DNA from: an uncultured Acetatifactor sp.
GTDB lineage: Bacteria; Bacillota; Clostridia; Lachnospirales; Lachnospiraceae
Assembly: GCA_910586435.1 (NCBI GenBank)
Contig: CAJUGT010000003.1
Location: 1 to 64,000, forward strand
Reading direction: 5' to 3'
Length of the DNA: 64,000 nucleotides
Below the pieces are notes generated by a model that saw only the letters and a list, made by a program, of their open reading frames with translations, was not told the DNA's origin and did not search any database. Positions within the stretch are counted from its first letter, which is position 1. Every line of letters begins with the position of its first letter. The position numbers and the translations under genes were made by a program. Shown piece by piece: positions 7,523 to 17,202 of the stretch.

Positions 7523-9733
7523 ATGAACATATTTGACAGACTTGCCCCTTTTATTCAAGACTTTATCTACCAGAACCACTGGGAAGAACTTCGCGGCAAT
7601 CAGGTAGCCGCCTGTGAAGTGATATTTGACAGCCATGATAACCTGCTATTATCCTCCGGCACTGCGTCCGGCAAGACAGAAGCCGCTTTTCTGCCCGTGT
7701 TGACCGATATCTACGAACATCCGTCAAATTCCGTTGCGGTGATTTATATTTCGCCTCTGAAAGCCTTGATCAATGACCAGTTCAAACGTCTGGAACAACT
7801 GCTTTTGGATTCCAATATTCCCGTGACAAAATGGCATGGAGACGCCTCCCAGACCCGGAAAAACAAACTGATAAAGAATCCGGAAGGCATCTTGCAGATT
7901 ACTCCGGAATCCCTGGAAAGCCTCATTACCAATAAACGCGGCGCCTGCCTGTCCATGTTTTCCGACCTGCGTTATGTCATCATCGACGAAGTACATCATT
8001 TTATGCGGGATGTGCGGGGAGTACAGCTTCTATGCGTCCTGGAACGGCTCAAAGCTCTCACAGGAGTGAACCCCAGGAGAATCGGCCTCTCCGCCACTCT
8101 TGGAGATGTGTCCGTGGCACAGGAATGGCTGAATACCGGAACCGGACGGGAATGCGCCGCCCCCATTATGGATGAAGGAAAGAAAAGAATCCGGCTTCAC
8201 ATTGAACGATTTGTAAATTACGCAGATAAGCGGGATCTGGTGGAACGGGATGCCATAGGAAACATCGAACGAACGGACTCCGGCGGTGATATTGGAGACA
8301 GGGAACATTACGAATACCTTTTCCAGCAGACACTGGACAAGAAAACCATTCTCTTTACCAACAGCCGGGAAGAAACCGAACTTGTCATGGCCCATCTTCG
8401 GGAAATTGCATTAAAACATAAAGCCCCCGACGTGTACAGGGTTCATCATGGAAATGTCTCAGCTCTCCTGCGGGAGAACACGGAAGACGAAATGAAATCC
8501 GAGGACGAAAAAATTGTCACCGGCGCCACAGTGACTTTGGAACTTGGCATTGACATTGGTTCCCTGGATCAGGTAGTGCAGGTGGGCGCCCCTTTAAGCG
8601 TATCCAGTTTTGCCCAGCGCCTTGGCCGCTGCGGACGCCGGGGACAGGTGCCCCAATTGCTTTTTACCTTTGTGGAAAGCCTGAAAATTAATTCTTCTGA
8701 TATTTTAGGCCCTATTAACTGGAATTATATCCGAACCATTGCCATCATTGAACTCTATCTGAAAGAACATTGGCTGGAACCCATTCCTCCCCTGTACCAC
8801 GCCTATAACCTGCTGTACCACCAGACCATGAGCTGCCTGAAAAGCAATGGGGAAATGTCCCCTGCCGGCCTTGCCCAGTCCGTACTGAGCCTGGGATGCT
8901 TTCGGTATATCCCTCAGAAGGATTACAAACTGCTCTTAAATCACCTGATTCAAATAGAACAGCTGGAACGGACAGAAAGCGGAGGGTTGGCAATCGGACG
9001 TGCCGGAGAAAAAATAGTAAACAGTCACAAATTTCTAACCGTTTTTTTAGCGCCGGAATATTTTCTGGTAAAAGATGAAAACCGCACCATTGGCACTGTG
9101 GACAAGGTATATCCGGTGGGTACCCATTTTTCTTTGGCAGGAATCTCCTGGGAAACTGTTGACGTCAATGAAAAGTCAAAGGTTATTTTTGTCAAACGGG
9201 TTCCCGGTATCTCAGTCGTAGACTGGGATGTGGACTTTGAAGTGGAACTCCATACCATTCTGGTGAAGAAAATGCGCAGTACTCTGCAAACAGAGGATTC
9301 TTATCCTTACCTGAGCGAACGCTGCAAGGAACGATTACAGGAAATACGGTATATTACCCGCAACAGCGGTATTTTGGAACATTTGGTGACACCACTTTCC
9401 GAAAAAAAATACGCCGTCTTCCCCTGGGTGGGCACCAGACAGCTCGTCACACTCCACTATGCCCTGCTGCAACGGAAAATTAAGAGCAAAATCCCGTGGA
9501 ATATGAGCGTATATCTGGAAGTCATTTTTGAAGGGACAAAAGAAGAACTGGAACAAATCATTTTTGATATACTGTCCAAAAATCTGGATACCTACGGCTT
9601 GCCCCTGCCTGACAAGATACAGATTCAGGGCAAATACAATGAGTTCATTCCTCTGAAATTACTGAGAAAACAGTTTATTGAAGACTTTCTGGATTTTGAG
9701 GGATTGCGGAATGATTGCCTCCTGCAACAATGA
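7523..9733 (+). CDS. brxHI: Lhr/BrxHI-like DEAD/DEAH-box helicase
   Basis: A superfamily 2 helicase of about 736 aa. Counting from ATG 7514, Walker A is GTASGKT (49-55), motif II is the DEVH box at 158-161, motif III is SAT (193-195), and motif VI is QRLGRCGRRGQ after TLELGIDIGSLDQVVQ. The C-terminal 300 residues form the accessory region usual for Lhr-type enzymes. I prefer ATG 7523 because ACAGGATG sits eight bases upstream; the ATG at 7514 is too close to it. It is the last gene of the trio and is followed by a strong bidirectional terminator. The role is probably DNA or RNA remodelling in defence, by analogy with BrxHI. Confidence 0.85.
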   Translation: MNIFDRLAPFIQDFIYQNHWEELRGNQVAACEVIFDSHDNLLLSSGTASGKTEAAFLPVLTDIYEHPSNSVAVIYISPLKALINDQFKRLEQLLLDSNIPVTKWHGDASQTRKNKLIKNPEGILQITPESLESLITNKRGACLSMFSDLRYVIIDEVHHFMRDVRGVQLLCVLERLKALTGVNPRRIGLSATLGDVSVAQEWLNTGTGRECAAPIMDEGKKRIRLHIERFVNYADKRDLVERDAIGNIERTDSGGDIGDREHYEYLFQQTLDKKTILFTNSREETELVMAHLREIALKHKAPDVYRVHHGNVSALLRENTEDEMKSEDEKIVTGATVTLELGIDIGSLDQVVQVGAPLSVSSFAQRLGRCGRRGQVPQLLFTFVESLKINSSDILGPINWNYIRTIAIIELYLKEHWLEPIPPLYHAYNLLYHQTMSCLKSNGEMSPAGLAQSVLSLGCFRYIPQKDYKLLLNHLIQIEQLERTESGGLAIGRAGEKIVNSHKFLTVFLAPEYFLVKDENRTIGTVDKVYPVGTHFSLAGISWETVDVNEKSKVIFVKRVPGISVVDWDVDFEVELHTILVKKMRSTLQTEDSYPYLSERCKERLQEIRYITRNSGILEHLVTPLSEKKYAVFPWVGTRQLVTLHYALLQRKIKSKIPWNMSVYLEVIFEGTKEELEQIIFDILSKNLDTYGLPLPDKIQIQGKYNEFIPLKLLRKQFIEDFLDFEGLRNDCLLQQ

Positions 9734-9803
9734 TACCCCTAAAAGAGAGTCAGGGGGCACCCGCCAGTTCTGCTGACATCTTCCTTTGGGTACCCATATG
9801 CAT

Positions 9804-9836
9804 AAAAAGTGGGGATGCGAACGCATCCCCATTTTT
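9804..9836. terminator. Bidirectional Rho-independent terminator
   Basis: GGGGATGC-GAAC-GCATCCCC (9811-9830) is flanked by AAAAA on the left and TTTTT on the right. It therefore ends both the plus-strand helicase operon and the minus-strand antiporter operon. Confidence 0.9.
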
Positions 9837-12040
9837 CACCACCATATCAAATACATCAACGTCAGAGTCAGGCCCACGCAGAACAGTAAAAGCCCAAAAG
9901 ACAAACTCCTGCGGATAATCAGATTGTTTTCCTTAAATTCCGCATGTTTCATTGCGGCCAGATGAACATAATCCCTGTGAGCTTTCTTCTTCCTGTGCCA
10001 GGTTCGATTTCCAATGCTTTGCGCCAGATTCAATGCTTTTCCCACTCGCTCCGTGAAAGCATTCCCTTCCATTCTCTCCCTGGGCAATGGCGAATTGCGG
10101 AATATTGTCCTGCGAAGCACGGAAGTCATCCCATCCGCCAAACTGTCCGGAATCCTGCACAATACTCCAAAAACCGCAGGCAATAACTTTAACAATACGG
10201 GCCTGTAAAGCAGCTCCTCCAAATCAAGCCAGGCAGGCCACAAATTCACATATTTTCTTCCCACAGTTTTCTCAGAGCCTGTACCCCCTTCTCTCTCCAT
10301 CAATTTTTTACGGACAAAGAACAGATAGACCGCCGCCCCAATGAGTATGGAAATCAGCCCTCCCTTCAGATTCTCAGGACTGAAATACATTATATTGTGA
10401 TGTGTCCCTTCTCCGGCCATGGTTTCGGCAGGAATATACGCAGCCGCCTGCCCCTGTGCCATGTAAAAAAAGTTCTCCCCCAGCCGGGCAGCCTTCTCCA
10501 TGACTCCATGGGGGAAAAATCCCCACACCAAAAGCACCAGAGCGCTTCCCGCCACTGAAAAAACTGTGGAAAACCTGCCAAATCCTTTCATTTCATCATA
10601 GATTTTCTGTTGTTCTTCCTTTTGATTCTTCTCCACGAAAACCGCAACGAAAAGCTTTGTCATATAAGCCACGGTCAATCCCCCTGACAACAGGAAAATC
10701 CACTCCACCGCAGTCATAATACTGCCGCCCCCATATTCCACAATACTTTCATGAAGCAGCGTTTTGCTGATATAACCTCCAAACATGGGCACGCCGCCAA
10801 TGGCAAGGGCTCCTATGAGAAAACACCCGGCCAGAAGATATTTTCCACGGCCAAACCCCCGAATCACATTTAAATCCATGCTATGGACATTTTTATGAAT
10901 TGCGCCTGCTGCCAGGAACAACACCAGCTTTATGAGAGAGTGATTTATCATATGAAGCATAATCCCATGGACCGCAAGCATATCAGGGGCAAAAAAGAGA
11001 ATGTTGCCCACAGACATATCATTATACGCAGGGTTCTTGGCGCCGGACAGCCCTAACACGCCGATTCCCACAAGAATAAATCCAATCTGGGACATGGAAG
11101 AGCAGGCCAGCGTCCTTTTCAAATCAATGGAAAATACCGCCAAAAATGCCCCTCCAAACATGGTAAGCACACCCAATGTTAAAACTGCACTGCCCCAAAA
11201 AAAGTCACAGGGAAACAAATTGCAGCTCACAATCAAAATTCCATATATTCCTGTCTTGGTCAGGATACCTGACAAAAGCGCGGACGCAGGCGCAGGGGCC
11301 ACAGGATGCGCCTTGGGCAGCCAGATATGCAGTGGGAACATTCCCGCCTTTGCCCCAAATCCAAACAGCAGGCACAGACCTGCGACATAAAGCATATTTT
11401 TGTCATCACATGCCATGGATGCCTGGGCCAACTGCCCCATTGCCAGGGTTCCCAGGTGATACCATAAAAGGAAAAGCCCCATGAGCATTACCAGACCTCC
11501 CATGACAGCCACCGCCAGATAAGTTCCCGCAGCCCGCAGCGACGCTCTGTTCTCCTCCTGCGCCACCCACACATAGGAAGTAAAGGACATAATCTCAAAG
11601 AAAAGAAAGGTGGTAAACAAATCCGCAGACAGGAATACCCCCATGGTTGCTCCTAAAGTCCAAAGCCAAAATACAAAGAAACGGCTTTGATTCTTATGTC
11701 CCCTGAAGTATTCTATGGAAAAAATGGATGCCATCATCCACATAAAAGCCACTATGCATCCATAAACCACACGAAAGCCCTCCAGGACAAAACTTATCCC
11801 CAGGCCGCATATATCCGGCAATTCCAGATACAGGACCTGTTCCCCCCGGCTGACGCTCATAACCGCCAAAAGAACCATTCCCATGAATTCCAATACTGCT
11901 GCCAAAATAACTGTGTGGTTTCTAATCTTCTCCCTTTTTTCCGCAATGCCCCAGGAGTCTTTTCCAAAGTTACTTATAAAATATACCAATATTCCTGCCA
12001 TAAAAGGGAACAAAACCAAAATCATCAAACCGGCTTCCAA
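9836..12040 (-). CDS. Mrp/complex I-like proton-conducting antiporter subunit (fourth, long copy)
   Basis: A 734-aa polytopic membrane protein of the NuoL/MrpA/HyfB type. The core of about 430 residues shows the conserved pattern of this family: LFTTFLFFEIMSFTSYVWV (Glu in TM5), GFGAKAGMFPLHIWLPKAHP, SALLSGILTKTGIYG, and SSMSQIGFILVG. A C-terminal extension adds further helices and a soluble stretch. The start is TTG at 12040, after GGGAGGTAGAAA. It is the last gene of the operon, ending at the bidirectional terminator. It likely carries protons or sodium ions across the membrane as one of four such channels in the complex. Which Mrp or Mbh subunit it corresponds to cannot be settled by eye. 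Confidence 0.85.
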   Translation of the reverse strand: MEAGLMILVLFPFMAGILVYFISNFGKDSWGIAEKREKIRNHTVILAAVLEFMGMVLLAVMSVSRGEQVLYLELPDICGLGISFVLEGFRVVYGCIVAFMWMMASIFSIEYFRGHKNQSRFFVFWLWTLGATMGVFLSADLFTTFLFFEIMSFTSYVWVAQEENRASLRAAGTYLAVAVMGGLVMLMGLFLLWYHLGTLAMGQLAQASMACDDKNMLYVAGLCLLFGFGAKAGMFPLHIWLPKAHPVAPAPASALLSGILTKTGIYGILIVSCNLFPCDFFWGSAVLTLGVLTMFGGAFLAVFSIDLKRTLACSSMSQIGFILVGIGVLGLSGAKNPAYNDMSVGNILFFAPDMLAVHGIMLHMINHSLIKLVLFLAAGAIHKNVHSMDLNVIRGFGRGKYLLAGCFLIGALAIGGVPMFGGYISKTLLHESIVEYGGGSIMTAVEWIFLLSGGLTVAYMTKLFVAVFVEKNQKEEQQKIYDEMKGFGRFSTVFSVAGSALVLLVWGFFPHGVMEKAARLGENFFYMAQGQAAAYIPAETMAGEGTHHNIMYFSPENLKGGLISILIGAAVYLFFVRKKLMEREGGTGSEKTVGRKYVNLWPAWLDLEELLYRPVLLKLLPAVFGVLCRIPDSLADGMTSVLRRTIFRNSPLPRERMEGNAFTERVGKALNLAQSIGNRTWHRKKKAHRDYVHLAAMKHAEFKENNLIIRRSLSFGLLLFCVGLTLTLMYLIWW

Positions 12041-12070
12041 TTTCTACCTCCCCTGTTTCATAACCTGTTT

Positions 12071-13543
12071 TCAGCATCCGTTGGAAAAAGATGTCAACAA
12101 CTTTATTATGGGCCCTGAACACAGTCCAAAATAAAACATAATAACAACAAAAATCCCCAGGGGCAAGAGCATTTTCCAGTTGGAATCTCTCACGTTCCTT
12201 TCCCCTTCGGAATGGCTCACTTTGCCGGGGGAAAATGCCCGAATCACAATATCCATCATGTATATCGCTGTCAGCAGGGCCGAAATCATAAGTGCCGCCA
12301 CTCCTGCGTAAGCCATGGGCATTTCACTTGCCACCGCCGCCTTTGCCAGATTCCACTTACTTACAAATCCACATAACCCCGGTACTCCCATAAGCGCAAG
12401 CGCCGAAATGGCAAAGCATCCAAACACTTTGGGCATTTTCCATCCCAAACCATTGATTTCATGGACATAATGCCTGTCCGTCTCACAGATAACTGCACCC
12501 ACACAGAAAAAAGAACATATCTTCATAAAGGAATGGAAGAGCATATGTGCCATGGCCCCTGTAAGGCCCAATGGCGTCATTAGTACCACTCCAAACAGCA
12601 TATAGGATAAATTGCTGATGGTTGACCAGGCAAGCCTTCTTTTTAAATGTGTCTCCTTCACAGCCCTGCTGCATCCGTATACAATGGTAAAAATCACCAG
12701 AGCCATTACCAGTTTCTGTGCCCAGGTCCCCCGCAAAAGCCCCGAGCCAAAACTGAAATAAGTGACCCGCATTACCGCAAAGGCACCTGTATTCACCACT
12801 GCCACCGCATGAAGCAGCGCCGTTACCGGCGTGGGAGCCACTCCCGCCTTAGGCAGCCAGGCAGAAAATGGCCACATGGCGGTTTTTACACTGAAACCAC
12901 AGAAACACAGCACATAAATCAATAAAAGCATCAGGGACTTTTCCCCTATTTTCGCTGCGTCCAGGACACCGCCTGGCACAAAGGATGAAGTGGTGCCGTA
13001 TACCAATATGAAAACCATACCGATAAATGCGAAAGCGGCGCCTCCCAACATATAATAGAGATATGTCCTTGCGGCCAGAACCGCCTCCCTTGTCCTGGTA
13101 TGCAGTACCAGGGGCAATGTCACAAGGCTCAGCATTTCAAAAAAGAAATACATGGTGAGGATGTTTTCCGAAAGCGCAACCCCCAACGTAACTCCATACG
13201 TAATCAGATAAAACAGGAAAAAGGAACCCTCATTGTCCTCATGCTTCATATATTCAAAGGAATACAACATCGCAAGGGGCCAGAGGATGGCCGCCATTCC
13301 CGCAAATAAGGCCCCAAGGCCATCCATTCGGAACGTGACACTTAAATTTCCCGTAAAACGAAATAATGTCAATGAGCCTTTTGGAAGACCAAAAAGCAGC
13401 ATCAATACCAAAACAGAATTGATACAGACCACCGCTTCCAAATAGAATAACATCTGCCTTCGTGTCCGAAATGGCAGCATTGGCATCAATATGCCTGAAA
13501 ATACAGGTAAAATTACCACCAACAACATAATTATTTCTTTCAT
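12071..13543 (-). CDS. Mrp/complex I-like proton-conducting antiporter subunit (third copy)
   Basis: A 490-aa polytopic membrane protein. Family marks are NILTMYFFFEMLSLVTLPLV (Glu in TM5), GFSVKTAMWPFSAWLPKAG, PVTALLHAVAVVNTGAFAVMR, and STISNLSYMLFGV. The start is placed at ATG 13543 because the longer reading frame to 13687 would translate the hairpin and direct repeats at 13543-13684. The ribosome binding site is weak (GGAACTGGAATCAT). It belongs to the Mrp-like operon, with 30 bp to the next gene and an unusual structured 157-bp gap upstream. It is probably an ion-translocating subunit of the antiporter complex. Confidence 0.85.
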   Translation of the reverse strand: MKEIIMLLVVILPVFSGILMPMLPFRTRRQMLFYLEAVVCINSVLVLMLLFGLPKGSLTLFRFTGNLSVTFRMDGLGALFAGMAAILWPLAMLYSFEYMKHEDNEGSFFLFYLITYGVTLGVALSENILTMYFFFEMLSLVTLPLVLHTRTREAVLAARTYLYYMLGGAAFAFIGMVFILVYGTTSSFVPGGVLDAAKIGEKSLMLLLIYVLCFCGFSVKTAMWPFSAWLPKAGVAPTPVTALLHAVAVVNTGAFAVMRVTYFSFGSGLLRGTWAQKLVMALVIFTIVYGCSRAVKETHLKRRLAWSTISNLSYMLFGVVLMTPLGLTGAMAHMLFHSFMKICSFFCVGAVICETDRHYVHEINGLGWKMPKVFGCFAISALALMGVPGLCGFVSKWNLAKAAVASEMPMAYAGVAALMISALLTAIYMMDIVIRAFSPGKVSHSEGERNVRDSNWKMLLPLGIFVVIMFYFGLCSGPIIKLLTSFSNGC

Positions 13544-13684
13544 ATGATTCCAGTTCCGCCCCTGCCTACGCAATCTTCTATCTGTCAAGAAATTTTCTTC
13601 GCTTCGCTCTTTAAATTTCTTGATGATTGCTTCGGCAGGGGCTGTTTTTTTTATGATTCCAGTTCCGCCCCTGCCTACGCAATC
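13543..13684 (-). repeat. Structured intergenic element inside the antiporter operon
   Basis: A 32-bp direct repeat (13543-13574 and 13652-13684) with the sequence ATGATTCCAGTTCCGCC as its left half. Between and overlapping the copies lies a long hairpin: GCCCCTGCC (13558-13566) with GGCAGGGGC (13634-13642), GCAATC with GATTGC, and TCAAGAAATTT with AAATTTCTTGA. On the plus strand the hairpin is followed by eight T residues. Within the minus-strand operon it could attenuate or process the message between the second and third antiporter-like genes. Confidence 0.7.
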
Positions 13685-13700
13685 CAAAAAAGGGGCTGCT

Positions 13701-15239
13701 TTATTTAAGTATTATTGTGGCTGCTTCGCTTACAAATTGAAGCAGTGGTTTTGGAAAAATTCCGGGCAGTAGTGTAAATACTGCCAGCAATAGCAATGAA
13801 ATCCCCATACCCCAGTCAGTTTTGTCCTTTTGACCTGTATGTTCCAGGTCGGAAGTTTCTTCTCCTGGAAAGAAACCATTTATGGTGACAGGGAGAAGGT
13901 ATCCCGCTGTCAGGAAGGCGCTGATTAAAAGTATCATAGGGCCAAGCCAGGAAAACACAGGGATTTGGGATTGCAGAGCGCCCTGGGCCAAATACCACTT
14001 GCTGAGAAAACCCAGAGTTGGCGGTATACCGATTAGCCCAAGAGAAAATAAGGTAAAACACCCCAGGACCAAGGGCATTTTCTTTCCAATTCCCCGCAAT
14101 TGTTCCACTCTCCCATACCCATAGTAATGAAGAAACACTCCTGCTGTCAGAAACAATCCGCATTTGATAAACCCATGCGCAATTACATGGAGCAATGCTC
14201 CTGACAATGCGTCGGATGTCATAAGGGACAAACCGAACAAAATATAGGACACCTGACTGACTGTAGAATAGGCAAGCCTTTTCTTAAATCCCTGTTCCCG
14301 ATAGGCCAGCATGGAACCCATAAACACTGTAAGTAAGGCAAGCGTCATCCAGGTATACTGTACCCATGTGCCTTGTAAAAACTCCCTTCCCACCACATAA
14401 AATATTACCCTGATAATGGCAATTACTCCTGCCTTTACAATGACGGAAGACAACGCGGCGGAAGCAGGGGACGGGGCCACAGGATGAGCTGTGGGAAGCC
14501 AGGCATGCAAGGGAAGCATCCCGGCCTTTACCCCAAATCCCAACAACATCACAAACACAGCAAGGAGCACAATATCCTCATGCCCGCTTACCATGGCATA
14601 CTCCAAGGTTCCTCCCGGGGTAAAATTCATAGAACCGCAATAACGATACAGGAAAAAAATTCCGAACAAGCCGCAGTATGCGCCGCACAGGGAATAAAAT
14701 AAATACTTTCTCCCTGCCCTGACAGCTTCCCTGGTACCGTTATGAAGCACCAGAGGCATGGATACCAATGTAATCAGCTCATAGAACAAATACATGGTAA
14801 TCAGATTTCCCGCATAGACAAAACCTGTCAGCATTCCGTATGCCAATAGAAAAAACGCGTAATATCGCTTTTCTCCGCCTTCTCTTCTCATATAGGGAAC
14901 AGAATAGATACCCACAACGGGCCAGATGATACTGATAATTGTCATGAAGAGTCTTCCTGTCTCATCTACATGAAAATATATGGAGATGGTATCCAATAGC
15001 TGAAATACCGTCACAGAACCATTTCCCCACCATGCGGCAGCCATGGAAAAGCCCACAGAACAAATAAGCGCAATAAACACATAAGCATACAGCCAGGCTC
15101 CTCCCTCCTGGAGTTTCCCCTCCTCTTCCGTCCTTTCCACCCTGCCCGCAGCTTTAAGGCGTTGGGATAAAGAAAACGCAAGCAATACCACTCCCGATGT
15201 CACTGGCAATCCTATGGAACCCAACATCAAAACCTGCAT
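13701..15239 (-). CDS. Mrp/complex I-like proton-conducting antiporter subunit (second copy)
   Basis: A 512-aa polytopic membrane protein. Conserved features are NLITMYLFYELITLVSMPLV (Glu in TM5), GFGVKAGMLPLHAWLPTAHP, SSVIVKAGVIAIIR and STVSQVSYILFGL. The start is ATG 15239 after GGGGGTGTTAGT; an upstream extension to 15338 would overlap the preceding gene and lacks a ribosome binding site. It sits 11 bp behind mrpD in the operon. It is probably one of the ion-pumping half-channels. It could take the place of the N-terminal NuoL-like part of a classical MrpA, which the operon lacks as a single protein. Confidence 0.85.
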   Translation of the reverse strand: MQVLMLGSIGLPVTSGVVLLAFSLSQRLKAAGRVERTEEEGKLQEGGAWLYAYVFIALICSVGFSMAAAWWGNGSVTVFQLLDTISIYFHVDETGRLFMTIISIIWPVVGIYSVPYMRREGGEKRYYAFFLLAYGMLTGFVYAGNLITMYLFYELITLVSMPLVLHNGTREAVRAGRKYLFYSLCGAYCGLFGIFFLYRYCGSMNFTPGGTLEYAMVSGHEDIVLLAVFVMLLGFGVKAGMLPLHAWLPTAHPVAPSPASAALSSVIVKAGVIAIIRVIFYVVGREFLQGTWVQYTWMTLALLTVFMGSMLAYREQGFKKRLAYSTVSQVSYILFGLSLMTSDALSGALLHVIAHGFIKCGLFLTAGVFLHYYGYGRVEQLRGIGKKMPLVLGCFTLFSLGLIGIPPTLGFLSKWYLAQGALQSQIPVFSWLGPMILLISAFLTAGYLLPVTINGFFPGEETSDLEHTGQKDKTDWGMGISLLLLAVFTLLPGIFPKPLLQFVSEAATIILK

Positions 15240-15250
15240 ACTAACACCCC

Positions 15251-16825
15251 CTATCCAAACATGGCAAGTCCCTTCTGAATCATCCGGATAATTGGCTCTG
15301 AATTCAAACCCAAAATAAAATTCAGCACAATAAAACATATCAGCGCCGCAGCTTTTACCGGCTGGTCTTTCATAAAAATCACTTTGCCCCCATTTCTTCT
15401 CATCTCCTTATGGGATACTTCCCCATAGTTCCATCCATCCTGCACTGCGTAAGAGGCATCTTCCTCCTCATTCCCCCCATACCTGGGAGAATATATGCTG
15501 ATTACCATTTTCATAAAATAAGCGGCGTTCAATATGGTACTAATTGCCAGAGCGATAAAAGTTGGCAGCATCTTATGAGCATGTCCCACAGCTGCCTGGG
15601 CAAAGAACAGTTTGGATATAAAACCTGAAAACATGGGCATTCCCACCATGGACAAAGAACCCACGGTAAACGCGATTCCAGCCAGTTTGTTTCGATACCC
15701 CGACCCTGCCAGATTCCGGTACCTGGTTCCTCCGGCCGAAGCCGCCGTAAGCCCGGAAGCCGCCACAAACAACAGAGATTTGGTAGCGCCATGGGAAATC
15801 ACATGATATATGCTTGCAACCATTCCCTCCTGGGTGGCCAGACCAATGCCCATATAAATATAACCTATCTGTGCCACGGAAGAATACGCAATCATCCGGG
15901 TAATCTGATCTTCCTGCATTGCGTTCAAGGAACCCATAATCATCCCAATGATACCAAAGACAAACAATACATTGGCCACCTTGCTTCCTGTGAGAACTTC
16001 AAACCCCACAACTCTGTAAAATATTTTAATCAGCAGAAATATATATCCCTTTGACACCAAAGAAGAGAGAATGGCTGCCGAAGAGAGAGTGGAATATCCA
16101 TATGCGTCCGGAAGCCATGCGTGAAAAGGATACAATGCGCTCTTCATAGCAAGTCCCACGGACATCAATCCCACCGACACCATCAAGGGAATATGGTATT
16201 GCCCTGTCTGGGCAAGAATATGCACCTGCTCCTTAATATTGCTCATGAGCAGATGCCCGGTCAAATCATATAGAAAACACAATCCCAGCAATAGCAGACC
16301 GGAACCCAGCAAACTCATAATCATATATCTGGTAGCAGCCTCAATGGTTCTTCCGTTTTGCCGAATCATAATTAACCCGCAGGCTGAGATGGTATTAATC
16401 TCTACAAATACATATGCGGTAAACAAATCGTTGGTATAAATCAAAGCCAGCAAAGAACAAAGAAGCAAATTTACCATAACATAATATAGATTTTGCTTGC
16501 TTTCCTCAATCTCCTCTTCCCTCTCTCTGGCTCCCGCCACCATACACAAGAGCATAATCACGCAAAAGAAAAATCCCATAAAGGCTTCCAATACACCCAC
16601 TCTGATCTCATTGCCCCAAGGCGCTGGAAAATGCCCCATGCGATATACAAAAGCCTCCCCTGTGCCGCCCACATATCCAAGGACACATGCGGACAGTATA
16701 CCCACAATGACAATCACCGCCTCATTGACACGTTTTGCCCATTTTCCCGACAGAATGGTACACAGAGGTCCGGAAAACAATGTAATTATAATGGATATAA
16801 AGGGAAAATTACATACAAAATTCAT
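15251..16825 (-). CDS. mrpD: MrpD-like antiporter subunit
   Basis: A 524-aa polytopic membrane protein directly after mrpC, the position MrpD takes in Mrp operons. Marks include NDLFTAYVFVEINTISACGLIMI (Glu in TM5), AMKSALYPFHAWLPDAYG, SSAAILSSLVSKGYIFLLI and AYSSVAQIGYIYMGIG. The ATG at 16825 overlaps the mrpC stop codon and follows GGAGGGAAAATA, so the two are translationally coupled. It is the first of four NuoL/M/N-type subunits here and the best candidate for true MrpD. The complex exchanges Na+ or K+ for H+ or couples to a redox module encoded elsewhere. Confidence 0.88.
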   Translation of the reverse strand: MNFVCNFPFISIIITLFSGPLCTILSGKWAKRVNEAVIVIVGILSACVLGYVGGTGEAFVYRMGHFPAPWGNEIRVGVLEAFMGFFFCVIMLLCMVAGAREREEEIEESKQNLYYVMVNLLLCSLLALIYTNDLFTAYVFVEINTISACGLIMIRQNGRTIEAATRYMIMSLLGSGLLLLGLCFLYDLTGHLLMSNIKEQVHILAQTGQYHIPLMVSVGLMSVGLAMKSALYPFHAWLPDAYGYSTLSSAAILSSLVSKGYIFLLIKIFYRVVGFEVLTGSKVANVLFVFGIIGMIMGSLNAMQEDQITRMIAYSSVAQIGYIYMGIGLATQEGMVASIYHVISHGATKSLLFVAASGLTAASAGGTRYRNLAGSGYRNKLAGIAFTVGSLSMVGMPMFSGFISKLFFAQAAVGHAHKMLPTFIALAISTILNAAYFMKMVISIYSPRYGGNEEEDASYAVQDGWNYGEVSHKEMRRNGGKVIFMKDQPVKAAALICFIVLNFILGLNSEPIIRMIQKGLAMFG

Positions 16826-17202
16826 TATTTTCCCTCCTTTTTCAGCTGAGTGGATATTTCATCCAGATCCAGAGTATGATAGCGTCGATATAATCTGATG
16901 GTGAGAGAGAGCATCAACGCTGTCACAGACACGGAAACTACGATTCCAGTCAGCACCAGCCCGCTGGGAATTGGATTCACATATGCTTCCACACTCTGCA
17001 CTCCATCCACTACCACCGGCGCTTTCCTGCCCTCAATGTATCCCTTTAAGGCGAGAAAGAGATATGTCGCCGTATCCATGATATTTAAGCCAATGATTTT
17101 CTTGATAAGGTTTTTCTGTAATAACAGGTTGGAAAAACCAATTCCAAACAATATCATGGCAACTGCCTCTTCATAATTGCCCACCAAATTTCCCAAGCTC
17201 AT
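16825..17202 (-). CDS. mrpC: MrpC/NuoK-like subunit
   Basis: A 125-aa protein with three predicted membrane helices, matching MrpC/NuoK in length and arrangement (AVAMILFGIGFSNLLLQ, KIIGLNIMDTATYLFL with an intramembrane pattern, and SGLVLTGIVVSVSVTALMLSL). The start is the ATG at 17202, which overlaps the mrpB stop and lies behind AAAGGGTGATTATTG. A TTG one codon earlier is less likely. It stops within the ATG of mrpD. It forms part of the membrane arm shared by Mrp antiporters and complex I-like enzymes. Confidence 0.92.
   Translation of the reverse strand: MSLGNLVGNYEEAVAMILFGIGFSNLLLQKNLIKKIIGLNIMDTATYLFLALKGYIEGRKAPVVVDGVQSVEAYVNPIPSGLVLTGIVVSVSVTALMLSLTIRLYRRYHTLDLDEISTQLKKEGK

Noticed and set aside
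4428..9733. A complete BREX system
   Set aside because: Only BrxD- and BrxHI-like genes are present; PglX, PglZ and BrxC homologues are not in the window.
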